A DNA stretch of 64,000 nucleotides, from contig CBDDJJ010000001.1 of assembly GCA_965229625.1 (NCBI GenBank), positions 1,240,001 through 1,304,000 on the forward strand. The letters are read 5' to 3'. The position numbers and the translations under genes are program-made. Position 1 is the stretch's first letter. Each line of letters opens with the position of its first letter. This document shows positions 32,630 through 41,635 of the stretch, one piece after another. The notes under the pieces were generated by a model, which was given only the letters and a program-made list of their open reading frames with translations, was not told the DNA's origin and ran no database searches. Origin of the DNA: JANQIO01 sp965229625 (GTDB lineage Bacteria > Pseudomonadota > Gammaproteobacteria > Pseudomonadales > Halieaceae).

Positions 32630-35131
32630 CTAGGCGCGCGCCTTGGTGCGCCCGGTGGGCGCCGCCTCCAGCGGGTTCTCCGGCCAGGGGTGCTTGGGAT
32701 AGCGACCCTGCATTTCCTTGCGCACCTCGGCGTAGCTGTTGCGCCAGAAACTGGCGAGGTCCTGGGTCACCTGCAGCGGCCGGCCCGCCGGTGACAGCAG
32801 GTGAATCAGCACTGGGATGCCGAGGATCTCGGGCGTCTGCTCGCAGCCGAACATTTCCTGCAGCTTCACCGCCAGCACTGGCGGCTCCTGGGTGTAGTCC
32901 ACTCGCACCTGCGACCCGGAGGGCACCTGCAGGCGCTCCGGCGCCAGGGTTTCCAGCTCCTTGGGCATGGGCCAGGGAATCATGGCGGTGAGGATGCTGC
33001 GCAGGTCGAGTTTCTGGAAGTCGGCCATTTTCTTCACCGTGCCCAGGTAGGGCAGCAGCCATTCGTCGAGGCGACCCATCAGGGCCTCGTTCGAGACATC
33101 CGGCCAGGGGTCGCCCATTTCCCGGTGCAGCAGGCCCACGCGTGCCCGCCACTGCTCCAGTTCTTCTGTCCACGGCAGTATGTTGAGGCCGCGGGACCAC
33201 ATCAATTCCTGCAGGGCCTGCTGGTGGGCCCGGCTGGGAATTTCCTTGAGCGGTTCACGGGCCATCACCAGCGCGCCGATACGGCGCTGGCGTTCAGCCA
33301 CGAAACGTTCGCTGCGGTCGTCCCACTCCACGCGATCGGCGGTCTCGATACAGTCTGACAACAGCCCCATGAACAGGCCCTTGTTCAGCGGCGCTGCCAG
33401 CCAGACCCGGTCCTGGGACGCGCCGATCTGCCCGCCCAGCTCCGCTACCGCCAGCCATTCTTCGTTGCACAGCGGGTCGGCGGGGTCCAGCGCCGCGGCA
33501 CGGCCGTTGGCCAACTGGTAGCTGTGGCCGCTCTCGCCGCGCCGGCGGGCAATGCGATCCGGGTAGGCCTCGGCAATCAGGGCGCCGATGTTCGCCACGT
33601 TCTCGCGGCCCGTGGGCAAGCCCCGGCACATGACCTTGTAGTAAGTCATCTGGCGCTGGGCGCGCACTTTCCAGTGGCGTTGTTCCGGGGGGCATTCCTC
33701 CCGGTCCCGCACCATGTGCACCCGGCGCTCGATATCGGCGCCAATGTCAGGGAAGGGATCGCGTTCGCTCATAATGGCCGCCAGCGCACAGGCCTCTTCA
33801 CGCAGGCCCCACTTGCAGCCGCAGATCATCATATGCGCCACCCGCGGATGCACCGGCAGGCGCGCCATCTGCTCTCCGGTGCGAGTCACCACCCAGGCAC
33901 CGCCGGAGCCACGGGAAATGGCATCGAAACCTTCCAGCAGCTCCAGGGCCTGGGCCCAGGCACCGGCCGGTGGCTTGTTGAGCCAGTCCAGGGAATTCAC
34001 GTCATCGATGCCCCACACCAGTAGCTGCAAGGCCATCTGGCTGAGGTCTGCCTGCAGAATTTCGGGCGGTGCCTGCTGCACCAGTTCCCGCTGCTGGGCT
34101 TCACTCCACAGGCGGTAGCACTTGCCCGGCGCCATGCGCCCGGCACGGCCGGCACGCTGCGCAGAAGAGGCCTTGCTGATGCGGCGGGTATAGAGCCGCG
34201 ACATGCCGGTGACCGGGTCGTACTGGGGCGCGCGCTCCAGGCCCGAGTCGATCACGACCTTGATGCCGTCGATGGTCAGGGAGGATTCCGCCACGTTGGT
34301 GGACAACACCACCTTGCGGTCGCCCAGGGGCGCCGGTTCAATCGCCAGCTGCTGGTTGTAGAGTGCCTGGCTGCCGGCCAGTGGCCGCACGGTGACACCC
34401 GGCATTTCCGGCAGCGCGGCTTCCACCACGCGGATTTCCCGTTCGCCAGGCAGGAACACCAGGATACTGCCACTGCGCGGGTCGGCCAGCACCCGCTGGA
34501 TGGTGTCGACCACCGGACCAATGATGGAGGCGCCGGGCTTGCGCGGCGCACCGTAATACACCTCCACTGGATACTGGCGGCCCTGGGAGCGCACCACCGG
34601 GGCGTCGAGCATCTTCTCCACCGGCACCCCGTCGAGCGTGGCTGACATCACCAGGATGCGCAGCGGGTCGTCCGGGTCGCGGAACAGTTCGCGGGCCTGC
34701 AGCAGCAGCGCCAGGCCGACATCGGTATGCAGGTGACGCTCGTGGAATTCGTCAAAGATCACCATGGCGACCCCGGGCAGCGCGGGGTCTTCCTGCAGCA
34801 TGCGGGTGAGGATGCCCTCGGTGATCACCTCGATATGGGTATTGGCACTGACCTTGGTGCCCTGGCGGATGCGGTAGCCCACGGTCTCGCCCACGTCTTC
34901 CCCCAGCAATTGCGACATGCGCTGGGCCGCGGTGCGGGCCGCCAGGCGCCTGGGCTCCAGCACCAGGATCTTGCGGTACTCAAGCCACGGGGCGGTCAGC
35001 AGGTGTAGCGGCACGATGGTCGTCTTGCCGGCGCCCGGCGGGGCCTCCAGCACGGCGTCCAGATGGTCCTCGAACACGCCGGACAGCTGTGTGAGGACCT
35101 CGCTAATGGGTAAATCGGTGTCCATAAGCAT
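32630..35131 (-). CDS. hrpB: ATP-dependent helicase HrpB
   Basis: A DEAH-box helicase of 833 residues. I chose the ATG at 35131 (a TTG precedes it; another ATG lies two codons in). Motif I is LEAPPGAGKTTIVP, motif II is FDEFHERHLHTD, motif III MSATLDGVPVEKM, and motif VI QRAGRAGRMAPGKCYRLWSE. The C-terminal HrpB-specific region has the WxRVxxLHREMGDPWPDVS part and ends in the LEAAPTGRTKARA tail. Length is as usual for HrpB. Its cellular role remains poorly known. It diverges from the limonene-epoxide-hydrolase-like gene. Confidence 0.95.
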   Translation of the reverse strand: MLMDTDLPISEVLTQLSGVFEDHLDAVLEAPPGAGKTTIVPLHLLTAPWLEYRKILVLEPRRLAARTAAQRMSQLLGEDVGETVGYRIRQGTKVSANTHIEVITEGILTRMLQEDPALPGVAMVIFDEFHERHLHTDVGLALLLQARELFRDPDDPLRILVMSATLDGVPVEKMLDAPVVRSQGRQYPVEVYYGAPRKPGASIIGPVVDTIQRVLADPRSGSILVFLPGEREIRVVEAALPEMPGVTVRPLAGSQALYNQQLAIEPAPLGDRKVVLSTNVAESSLTIDGIKVVIDSGLERAPQYDPVTGMSRLYTRRISKASSAQRAGRAGRMAPGKCYRLWSEAQQRELVQQAPPEILQADLSQMALQLLVWGIDDVNSLDWLNKPPAGAWAQALELLEGFDAISRGSGGAWVVTRTGEQMARLPVHPRVAHMMICGCKWGLREEACALAAIMSERDPFPDIGADIERRVHMVRDREECPPEQRHWKVRAQRQMTYYKVMCRGLPTGRENVANIGALIAEAYPDRIARRRGESGHSYQLANGRAAALDPADPLCNEEWLAVAELGGQIGASQDRVWLAAPLNKGLFMGLLSDCIETADRVEWDDRSERFVAERQRRIGALVMAREPLKEIPSRAHQQALQELMWSRGLNILPWTEELEQWRARVGLLHREMGDPWPDVSNEALMGRLDEWLLPYLGTVKKMADFQKLDLRSILTAMIPWPMPKELETLAPERLQVPSGSQVRVDYTQEPPVLAVKLQEMFGCEQTPEILGIPVLIHLLSPAGRPLQVTQDLASFWRNSYAEVRKEMQGRYPKHPWPENPLEAAPTGRTKARA

Positions 35132-35262
35132 CAAAGCTACCCCAACGACAACCCCCGGTCACTGGAATAGTGCTCATTTGCGAACCTATTGGCAGATCGT
35201 GGCACTTTCGGGGCTCCCAGGCGCTGTTACACTGGGTTTCCGCCAATCACAGAGACCTGATT

Positions 35263-35640
35263 ATGAGCAATTACGAAACCATATCTTCTTTTTGTGACAC
35301 CTGGGCCACTCGCGATATCGACGCCCTGATGGACTATTTCGCCGACGACGCCGTATACCACAACATCCCCATGGACCCGCCCAACGTGGGCAAGGACATG
35401 ATCCGCGGCGTGATCGAGATGTTTATGAAAGATCCCACCGCGGTCACCTTCGAGGTACACCACCAGGCGGAGAGCCCGAACGGCGTGGTCCTGAACGAGC
35501 GCACCGATACCTTCCACATCCGCGAGCACGTTATCGCCCTGCGGGTGATGGGCACCTTTGAACTCGTCGACGGCAAGATTACCGCCTGGCGGGACTATTT
35601 CGATATGAACCAGTACATGAGCCAGCTACCCCAGCAATGA
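35263..35640 (+). CDS. limonene-1,2-epoxide hydrolase-like NTF2-fold protein
   Basis: A 125-residue protein with the NTF2-like fold of limonene-1,2-epoxide hydrolase. The family motifs are DIDALMDYFADDAVYHNIPM, a catalytic Asp-Arg-Asp set carried by VLNERTDTF and by ITAWRDYFDM. It opens epoxides through a water molecule activated by these residues. The start is the ATG at 35263. Its last codon overlaps the start of the tandem-GST gene (ATGA), so the two form an operon. It follows the divergent hrpB gene. Confidence 0.85.
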   Translation: MSNYETISSFCDTWATRDIDALMDYFADDAVYHNIPMDPPNVGKDMIRGVIEMFMKDPTAVTFEVHHQAESPNGVVLNERTDTFHIREHVIALRVMGTFELVDGKITAWRDYFDMNQYMSQLPQQ

Positions 35641-36389
35641 GCAACAACCTGTTTACTTCCACCCTGGCCTCCTCCCTGCGCGGCTGGCAGGGTATTCGGG
35701 CACGCACTGACGCCGAGCAACCAAAAAAGCTGCTGGTGCTCTACGAGTTTGAGAACTGCCCCTACTGCCGCATGGTGCGCGAGGTGCTGACCGAGCTGGA
35801 CCTGGACGCGCAGATCTACCCCTGCCCCAAGGGCGGCGAGCGCTTCCGCGACCAGGCCATTGCCCTGGGTGGCAAAGCCCAGTTCCCCTACCTCATCGAC
35901 CCCAACACCGGGGCCGAAATGTACGAGTCCATCGACATCATCAGCTACCTGTACCAACAGTACGGCAACGAAGATGTACCGCTCAGGTGGCGTGTCGAGA
36001 CAGTGCAGAAGGTGTCCTCCACCCTCGCCACCCTGGCGCGGGTGACCCGCGGCATCTATGCCGTCAAATCGAGGGAGCCGAAGCAGCCGCTGGAACTGTA
36101 CAGCTTTGAAGGCAGCCCCTTCGCGCGCCCGGTGCGCGAGGTGCTGTGCCAGATGGAGATTCCCTATATCTTACGAAGCTGCGGCCGCAGCGAAGCGGGT
36201 GAGTGGCTGCCGCCCAGGTTGCGCGAACGCCTGGGCATCGAACCCGGCAGTAAACTGCACAACCGGGTGGCCTTGCTGGAGAAAGAGGGCAAGCAAGGAA
36301 TTCCCTACCTCTTCGACCCCAACACCGACGAGGGTCTGTTTGAGTCAGAGACCATCGTTGCCTACCTCGAGCGCCAGTACGCTCCGTAG
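35637..36389 (+). CDS. protein with two tandem thioredoxin-fold (GST N-terminal-like) domains
   Basis: A 250-residue protein with two GST-N or glutaredoxin-like halves. The first has the CPYC redox pair (LVLYEFENCPYCRMVREVL) and FPYLIDPNTGAEMYESIDII; the second repeats the layout with SFEGSPFARPVREVL, having lost its cysteines, and IPYLFDPNTDEGLFESETIV. No helical GST C-domain is present. Duplication of a GST-N domain without a C-domain is an unusual but known pattern. It overlaps the epoxide hydrolase-like gene by four bases. Confidence 0.8.
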   Translation: MSNNLFTSTLASSLRGWQGIRARTDAEQPKKLLVLYEFENCPYCRMVREVLTELDLDAQIYPCPKGGERFRDQAIALGGKAQFPYLIDPNTGAEMYESIDIISYLYQQYGNEDVPLRWRVETVQKVSSTLATLARVTRGIYAVKSREPKQPLELYSFEGSPFARPVREVLCQMEIPYILRSCGRSEAGEWLPPRLRERLGIEPGSKLHNRVALLEKEGKQGIPYLFDPNTDEGLFESETIVAYLERQYAP

Positions 36390-36400
36390 TTGCGTCCTTC

Positions 36401-36467
36401 GTTGGGCGTCCCCGGCCGGGCGCCCCTGACCGGGCGTCCCTAACCAGGCGTCCCTAACCGGGCGTCA
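36401..36467 (+). repeat. short degenerate tandem repeat
   Basis: Five imperfect units of 13-15 bp (pattern CTAACCGGGCGTCC) fill the gap between the tandem-GST gene and the convergent lipoprotein gene. The central three units differ at one or two positions only. Confidence 0.7.
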
Positions 36468-36475
36468 GTACACCT

Positions 36476-37771
36476 CTAATCCGACTTGCGGATATACACC
36501 GCCAGCTCTGGCATCCTTCCCGGGCGCGACACCATCAGGAAAGCAATGCGCCCATCGGCGGACACCATACCCTGCTCGAAACCCGAGGATATGCGGCCGT
36601 TGGGCGTCACTGTGAATGACACCTGCACCGGCAGCGTCACAACCCCACCAAAAGAGTCGGCGACCACCGTGTAATTCGCGCTGCCGTCGTCAAATACCCG
36701 GAAGTCGCGGATAGCCGTGGTGCCGCCGGTGTCTCCGTAGGCGCCGTAGTACTCCCCGACCATGTCCGCGAGCGTGCGCCCGGTACTGGCCTTGATGCAC
36801 ATGCCAGCGCCCTGGACGTCATCGGTGGTCTGGGTGAGGGTCACCACGTTGCCGTTGTCAGCCACGCCACCAACCAACCGGGCACCGAGGAAGTTGAGTG
36901 TCGACCGGCCCTCGCTGGTAACGCTGTAGTTGACCGCCCCACTGGCCGTGAAGCCGGACGTGCTCTCCAGGATATTCACCGTGCCCGAACCGTTGCCGTT
37001 GAGGACGACCTGCGCAAAGCTGCCCACCAGTTCGGTGTCGATGAAGCCACAGAAATACTCGCCGTTGAGGGTGGCATTGCTGGCATTCGTTTGCACCGCG
37101 GTCAGGTAGGCAAGCGTCACCTCACCGTCCGAAGCATCCACATCTACCAGTGCCACCAGGTCGAACTCCGCGGTGGCGACACCACCGGCAGTGAAATCGT
37201 CGCCCACGGCAGCCACGGACATCAGCCCGTCGTCTTCGCGCACGTAGCGGCCTGAGCCAAAGCTGTCCTCAAAATCGGATGACTCCAGCACCGCCTCGTA
37301 CACGTAGCGACCGTCGGCAAACAGGGTAGCGCGCACCAGCGCACTGAAGGGATCAAAGTCATCCGCGCCGAACACTGCACCCAGGAAGGTCTGGTCTTCA
37401 CTGACAAAATCAGCGGGCTCAAAGGTGGCAACCAGTGCGGGGGCGGGTACGCCAGGGAAATTGTCATCCCAGAAGGCCGGAAAGGAGGCCGGCACATTGA
37501 CCGCACACTGCCCACGGGGGACGTTGCCACAGGCACCGTTCCAGCTCACAAAGCGCCAGCCCGGACGCGCCCGGGCGTCGTAGATGACGTTGTAATCACC
37601 CACCACATCGTTGTCGGTACAGCGCGTGGCCTGGGCCTGGAACTCTTCCAGGGTGCAGCCGCGCTCACCATCATTCAGTTCGAAGATATCGCCTTGGCCG
37701 ACGATTCGCAGGGGGTGTTTGCAAGATGCTATCGCGAGGCAAGACAGCACCAGTAGGATACGGAGTCTCAT
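36476..37771 (-). CDS. putative lipoprotein with beta-rich repeats
   Basis: The ATG at 37771 gives a lipoprotein signal, MRLRILLVLSCLAIASC. The 431-residue protein has a short Cys-containing N-terminal part (GDYNVIYDARARPGWRFVSW, followed by CGN and a GQC motif), similar to bacterial 'cysteine-WG' repeat fragments, then Gly/Asn/Thr-rich beta strands that resemble autotransporter or lipocalin-like repeats. Internal similarity is visible between DGRYVYEAVLESSD and DGSANYTVVADSFG. I do not recognise the family. It is followed by the tandem repeat and is convergent with the GST pair. Confidence 0.7.
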   Translation of the reverse strand: MRLRILLVLSCLAIASCKHPLRIVGQGDIFELNDGERGCTLEEFQAQATRCTDNDVVGDYNVIYDARARPGWRFVSWNGACGNVPRGQCAVNVPASFPAFWDDNFPGVPAPALVATFEPADFVSEDQTFLGAVFGADDFDPFSALVRATLFADGRYVYEAVLESSDFEDSFGSGRYVREDDGLMSVAAVGDDFTAGGVATAEFDLVALVDVDASDGEVTLAYLTAVQTNASNATLNGEYFCGFIDTELVGSFAQVVLNGNGSGTVNILESTSGFTASGAVNYSVTSEGRSTLNFLGARLVGGVADNGNVVTLTQTTDDVQGAGMCIKASTGRTLADMVGEYYGAYGDTGGTTAIRDFRVFDDGSANYTVVADSFGGVVTLPVQVSFTVTPNGRISSGFEQGMVSADGRIAFLMVSRPGRMPELAVYIRKSD

Positions 37772-37925
37772 GTGTTGCTCCTGCGCGCCACGGACGGGCA
37801 CCGATAAACAGGGAAAACCAGGCGGGGAATTCCCTCGCCCGGTTAACTCAGCATTGCACTGGTCCGGCAATACGGCAAGTAAACCGCCGTCTTAATACAT
37901 AGGTGTCACAGAAAGTTCACCAAGA

Positions 37926-38225
37926 CTAATCCCGCGGCGCGGGGAAGAAGTCAATTTCCAGGGTATAACCCATCGCGGCTGCGTAGTCTTCTATCGTCGA
38001 TAACCTGGGCGAAATAGTGGAATTGACGCTTTCCAGCCGCGAGATATTGCTTTTACTGGTATTCAGCCGTTGCGCCAGTTGCTCCTGGGTTAGCCCGGCT
38101 TCCTGCCGCAGTGCGACCAGCTTGCGCCGGAGCTGGTAAGCAGGTGCAAGGTGCTCGTACTCCGCAGCGACATCTACCCGCTTGAGCGCCTCTTGCTTAA
38201 AACTGTGAAGACTTCTCCGGGCCAT
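37926..38225 (-). CDS. HigA-like antitoxin, XRE-family
   Basis: A 99-residue protein with helix-turn-helix (LRQEAGLTQEQLAQRLNTSK, then SNISRLES). In HigBA systems the antitoxin follows the toxin and represses the operon. Start ATG overlaps the toxin stop by one base (TGATG). The C-terminus (YTLEIDFFPAP) is as in HigA-like antitoxins paired with Gp49-type toxins. The neighbour upstream is the toxin gene. Confidence 0.85.
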   Translation of the reverse strand: MARRSLHSFKQEALKRVDVAAEYEHLAPAYQLRRKLVALRQEAGLTQEQLAQRLNTSKSNISRLESVNSTISPRLSTIEDYAAAMGYTLEIDFFPAPRD

Positions 38226-38545
38226 CAGCCCACCTCCCTCATTCGACGCCGAGCGATACCCAGTGCAGCTATTGGTGTTCGCTGGGTCTTCTTGACGAAC
38301 GCGTGCAGGATAATCACTTCTCTAGCACTACTAGTACAAAACAGCGCGCGCCCAATACCTTCTCTACCTTTTGCGCGAATTTCGAACAATCCGCTGCCCA
38401 TCGGCGCTGTGTGAGGCCTGCCAAGTGTGGGGCCAAATTCCTCGATCAACTCCAGGATGTGAAGGAAGTGGGCGAGAACCCCAGCCGGAAAAGACATGGC
38501 CTCCTGTTCCGCTTTGGTGTTGATGAATGTGATTTTCCAGCGCAT
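38225..38545 (-). CDS. HigB/RelE-type toxin (Gp49-like)
   Basis: A 106-residue protein of the phage-derived Gp49-like/HigB group: VLAHFLHILELIEEFGPTLG, then GSGLFEIRAKGREGIGRALF and VIILHAFVKKTQRTPIAALG, the conserved last helix of RelE-fold RNases. These cleave mRNA at the ribosome. It sits upstream of the antitoxin and shares one base with it. It is the first gene of the pair. Confidence 0.85.
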   Translation of the reverse strand: MRWKITFINTKAEQEAMSFPAGVLAHFLHILELIEEFGPTLGRPHTAPMGSGLFEIRAKGREGIGRALFCTSSAREVIILHAFVKKTQRTPIAALGIARRRMREVG

Positions 38546-38604
38546 CCACCAAAGTTATCAAAAATGATAACTTTCTAAAGAGGCCTTTTCCACCAATAAC
38601 AAGC

Positions 38605-38629
38605 AAAAAAAGGAGAGCGGTAGCTCTCC
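38605..38629 (-). terminator. rho-independent terminator of the sigma-vWA operon
   Basis: On the minus strand GGAGAGC-TACC-GCTCTCC is followed by a run of seven T residues. It lies 24 bp beyond the vWA gene stop. Confidence 0.85.
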
Positions 38630-38652
38630 CTTCAAGCCTGCCGAAACCTCTT

Positions 38653-40857
38653 CTAGCGCGGTTGCATGGCCGCCGCGGTCTTGGCCAGGCGGGCGAGTTG
38701 GATGAACTCGGTGCGGTAGCCGTAGGGGTCGTCGCCCTTGGTCTGCTGGGCCAGCTCGATGACCTCGTCACAGCCGAAGTTGCCGGTGTAGCGACCACCC
38801 TTCAGTACCTGGGCAAAGCCGGCCACCGCGGTGGCAAAGCCGGTGTCGCCGCTGAGCTTGCTGCGGTCCTGCAGGGTGATGGGGCGCACGATCAGCTTCG
38901 AGGTGTCTTCATCCGGCAACTTGTAGCGGATCTTCAGGTTCGCGTACTCATTGCCATAGCCGTCGCGCTCCATTTTTGGTGCGTAGCGGCTGTCATCGAT
39001 CAGCCGCGCAGCGGAAGTCACCGGCGTGAACTCATAGATGGCGGTCACCGTGTGGCCGGCGCCGATGTCTCCCGCATCCACTGCGTCGTTGTTGAAATCC
39101 TCGCGGTTGAGGGCGCGGGTTTCGTAGCCGATCAGTCGGTACTCGGCCACCGTGGCCGGATTGAACTCCACCTGCAGCTTCACATCCTTGGCAATGGGGA
39201 ACAGGGTAGAGCTGGCCTCGTCCACCAGCACCTTCTGGGCCTCGGACAGCGTGTCGATATAGGCCGCCACGCCGTTGCCATTCTGGGCCAGTGCCTGCAT
39301 GCGCTCGTCCTGGTAATTCCCCTGGCCAAAACCCAGCACCGACAGGAAGATACCCTTGTCGCGCTTGCGCTCGATAAAGCCCTCCAGCTCCAGGTTGTTG
39401 GTGATGCCGACATTGAAATCCCCGTCCGTGGCCAGGATCACCCGGTTGATCGCGTCCTTGTCGAACTGGCTCTCGGCGAGCTCGTAGGCCAGGCGAATAC
39501 CCTGGGCACCGGCGGTCGAGCCGCCCGCGGAGAGCTGGCGCATGGCGTCGAGAATCTTCTGCTTGTCTTTCACCGGCGTCGGCTCCAGCACAGTGCCGGC
39601 GGCCCCGGCATAGACCACTATGGCCACTGTATCCTCCGGATTGAGTGTGGACAGCAGCATCTCCATGGACTGCTTCACCAGCGGCAGCTTGTCTGGGCTG
39701 TTCATGGAGCCTGAGACGTCCAGCAGGAACACCAGGTTGGAGCGCGGCTTGTCGGTGGGGGCGATGTCGTAACCCTTGATGCCTATGTGCATCAGCTTGC
39801 GGCCGTCGGCCCAGGGCGCATCCACCACCGCCACATTGGGGGCAAAGGGCTCGACCTTGCGCTCAGGCAGGGTGTAGTTGTAGTCGAAGTAATTGATCAT
39901 CTCCTCCACCCGCACCGCGTCAGGCTGTGGCAGCACGCCGGAGTTGAGCATGCGGCGCACAAAGCTGTAGCTGGCGGTATCCACATCGGCCGAGAAGGTC
40001 GATACCGGCTCCTCGCTGACCAGCTTCACCGGGTTCTCCTCGAACTCGGCGAACTTGTCGCGGCCGACCTCCTGGTAGCCGGGCTGGGACACGACGTCTG
40101 CCGGGATGACGCCCGGCGTGACAAACCCTGCCAACCCCAGGTCGTTGGTAGACGCCGCCTGCCGTGACTGTGGCATCGCCATCCCTGGGCTTACCTCTGC
40201 CATACTGGCGGCGCCGCGCTCAGCCTCCATGACGACGATCTCCTCCATGGTCGGCGGGGGCGCCGGCACATTGGCGCGAACCGTCGCCGTGAGTCCGGCA
40301 CTGTCACCTGCTAGCTCCCGCGGCAACGTCACGCGGGCCCGGCCATCTTCACTGGCTGCCAGCTTGCGCACCTCGGTGGCGAGACTGGTCTGCGGGGCGG
40401 CCATAGCCTCTGCCTCCACGCGGTGTGCCAGTGTTTCATCCAGATCGCCCTCCACCAGGCCCTGCTCAACTATGGTGGCGGCATCGTCCTCACCCAGGGT
40501 GACCTCGGGCAGGCCGATAGTGATCTCTCGGCCCGTCTGGGTTTGCAGGGCGAGGCCCACGGCCACCGCCATTACCGCGGCCGTGGCCACGCCGGAATAC
40601 ATCAGTTTCGGGTTGTAGGTTGTCATGGTGCTCTCCTCTTCGGCACGTTGTCCGAAGATGAGACGCAGCCAGCCCGGCAATCCTTGGGCAGCTTTTGATT
40701 CTTCTTTTTCTTCAATAGATTCAGGCAGTTGCGCATGCTCGGCCGCGAATGCCTCGCGTGCCATGGCAATGGCCCGGCGCTTTGCAGCCGGATCTGGCGG
40801 CGGGATATCGCCGTCCAGGCCCTCCCGCAGTTGCTTGTCGATGTCGTCGTTGTTCAT
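38653..40857 (-). CDS. membrane-anchored von Willebrand factor A protein (YfbK-like), possible anti-sigma factor
   Basis: A 734-residue protein with a short cytoplasmic N-terminal part (1-85), a membrane helix (about 87-105, MYSGVATAAVMAVAVGLALQ), and a large periplasmic part with a vWA domain. The MIDAS motif is DVSGSMNS (380-387); the acid SGGSTAG and LATDGDFNVGI complete the metal site. The N-terminal and C-terminal segments match the YfbK/vWF_A plus DUF3520 family. It overlaps the ECF sigma gene by four bases; the N-terminal charged segment facing the cytoplasm would suit sigma binding. That role is inference. Confidence 0.85.
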   Translation of the reverse strand: MNNDDIDKQLREGLDGDIPPPDPAAKRRAIAMAREAFAAEHAQLPESIEEKEESKAAQGLPGWLRLIFGQRAEEESTMTTYNPKLMYSGVATAAVMAVAVGLALQTQTGREITIGLPEVTLGEDDAATIVEQGLVEGDLDETLAHRVEAEAMAAPQTSLATEVRKLAASEDGRARVTLPRELAGDSAGLTATVRANVPAPPPTMEEIVVMEAERGAASMAEVSPGMAMPQSRQAASTNDLGLAGFVTPGVIPADVVSQPGYQEVGRDKFAEFEENPVKLVSEEPVSTFSADVDTASYSFVRRMLNSGVLPQPDAVRVEEMINYFDYNYTLPERKVEPFAPNVAVVDAPWADGRKLMHIGIKGYDIAPTDKPRSNLVFLLDVSGSMNSPDKLPLVKQSMEMLLSTLNPEDTVAIVVYAGAAGTVLEPTPVKDKQKILDAMRQLSAGGSTAGAQGIRLAYELAESQFDKDAINRVILATDGDFNVGITNNLELEGFIERKRDKGIFLSVLGFGQGNYQDERMQALAQNGNGVAAYIDTLSEAQKVLVDEASSTLFPIAKDVKLQVEFNPATVAEYRLIGYETRALNREDFNNDAVDAGDIGAGHTVTAIYEFTPVTSAARLIDDSRYAPKMERDGYGNEYANLKIRYKLPDEDTSKLIVRPITLQDRSKLSGDTGFATAVAGFAQVLKGGRYTGNFGCDEVIELAQQTKGDDPYGYRTEFIQLARLAKTAAAMQPR

Positions 40858-41414
40858 AACTCCATACCTCCCCCGTCCAGTGCGAGGCGGTAGCGTTTCC
40901 TGAATTCATGGAGCCGCCAGGACACGGTGCTCTCCTTCACATCGAGCACGGCGGCGGCCTCCCCGTGGGTTAGCCCCTCGGCGTGTACCAGCAGCAGGGT
41001 TTCGCGGATGCCCTCGGGCAGGTCCTCGAGGCGTTCCAGCAGTTGCCGCAGGAAGGCGTGATGTTCCACGTCTGCGCTGTCTCCAGTGCCGTGCTCTGCT
41101 CTTTGTTCCAGGCGCTCCAGCGCGGGCTCCAGTTCTTCACCTGCATGGCGGCCCTGGGCCCGCGCCCAATCCTTCGCGCAGTTCACCACCACCCGGTACA
41201 GCCAGGTGGTAAAGGCCGACTCAAATCGATAGGACGACAGCGCCCCGGCCAGCTTGATGCAGGCCTGTTGGGTTATGTCTTCCGCGTCCGCCTGGTGGCC
41301 GCTCCACTTGTAGGCAAAGCGGTAGAGGGTGTCGTAGTGCGCCTCGAGCAGGGCCTCGAAGGCATCGGCGTCACCAGACTGGGCGGCGCGGATTAGCGCG
41401 TCGTCATCGGCCAA
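40854..41414 (-). CDS. ECF-family RNA polymerase sigma factor
   Basis: A 186-residue sigma-24-type factor. Start is a TTG at 41414 with AGGAG 7-11 bp upstream. Region 2 has DALFEALLEAHYDTLYRFAYKW and DAEDITQQACIKLA for -10 recognition; region 4 ends with LPEGIRETLLLVHAEGLTHGEAAAVLDVKESTVSWRLHEFRKR. Few residues link the two. It directs polymerase to a small regulon, which probably includes its own promoter upstream. It overlaps the vWA gene, a genetic arrangement typical of an ECF factor and its regulator. Confidence 0.9.
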   Translation of the reverse strand: MADDDALIRAAQSGDADAFEALLEAHYDTLYRFAYKWSGHQADAEDITQQACIKLAGALSSYRFESAFTTWLYRVVVNCAKDWARAQGRHAGEELEPALERLEQRAEHGTGDSADVEHHAFLRQLLERLEDLPEGIRETLLLVHAEGLTHGEAAAVLDVKESTVSWRLHEFRKRYRLALDGGGMEL

Positions 41415-41519
41415 TTGGGCTCCTTTTGAACAGTAAGACGCAGCCTACGGCAATTTCCTTGGGCAATGGAATGAAGCGTGAGTAGAGGGTCAGGCTTCGC
41501 AATGAAGTGACGCAAATTA

Positions 41520-41610
41520 ATCATATAAATACTATAATATAGAGAATTTATAATAATTCTAATATTATTAATGGTTTTATATATAATCATATATAGACTA
41601 TATTTTAGAT
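41520..41610 (+). promoter_or_regulatory. AT-rich leader of the Fic operon
   Basis: About 90 bp of nearly pure A/T with several TATAAT-like hexamers (for example 41533-41539) and short palindromes, in a GC-rich chromosome. It lies upstream of the mobile-mystery A gene, whose ribosome site GAAAGG precedes the ATG. It is likely the promoter and autoregulatory region. Confidence 0.5.
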
Positions 41611-41635
41611 AAAGAGACGATGGAAAGGTGATACC

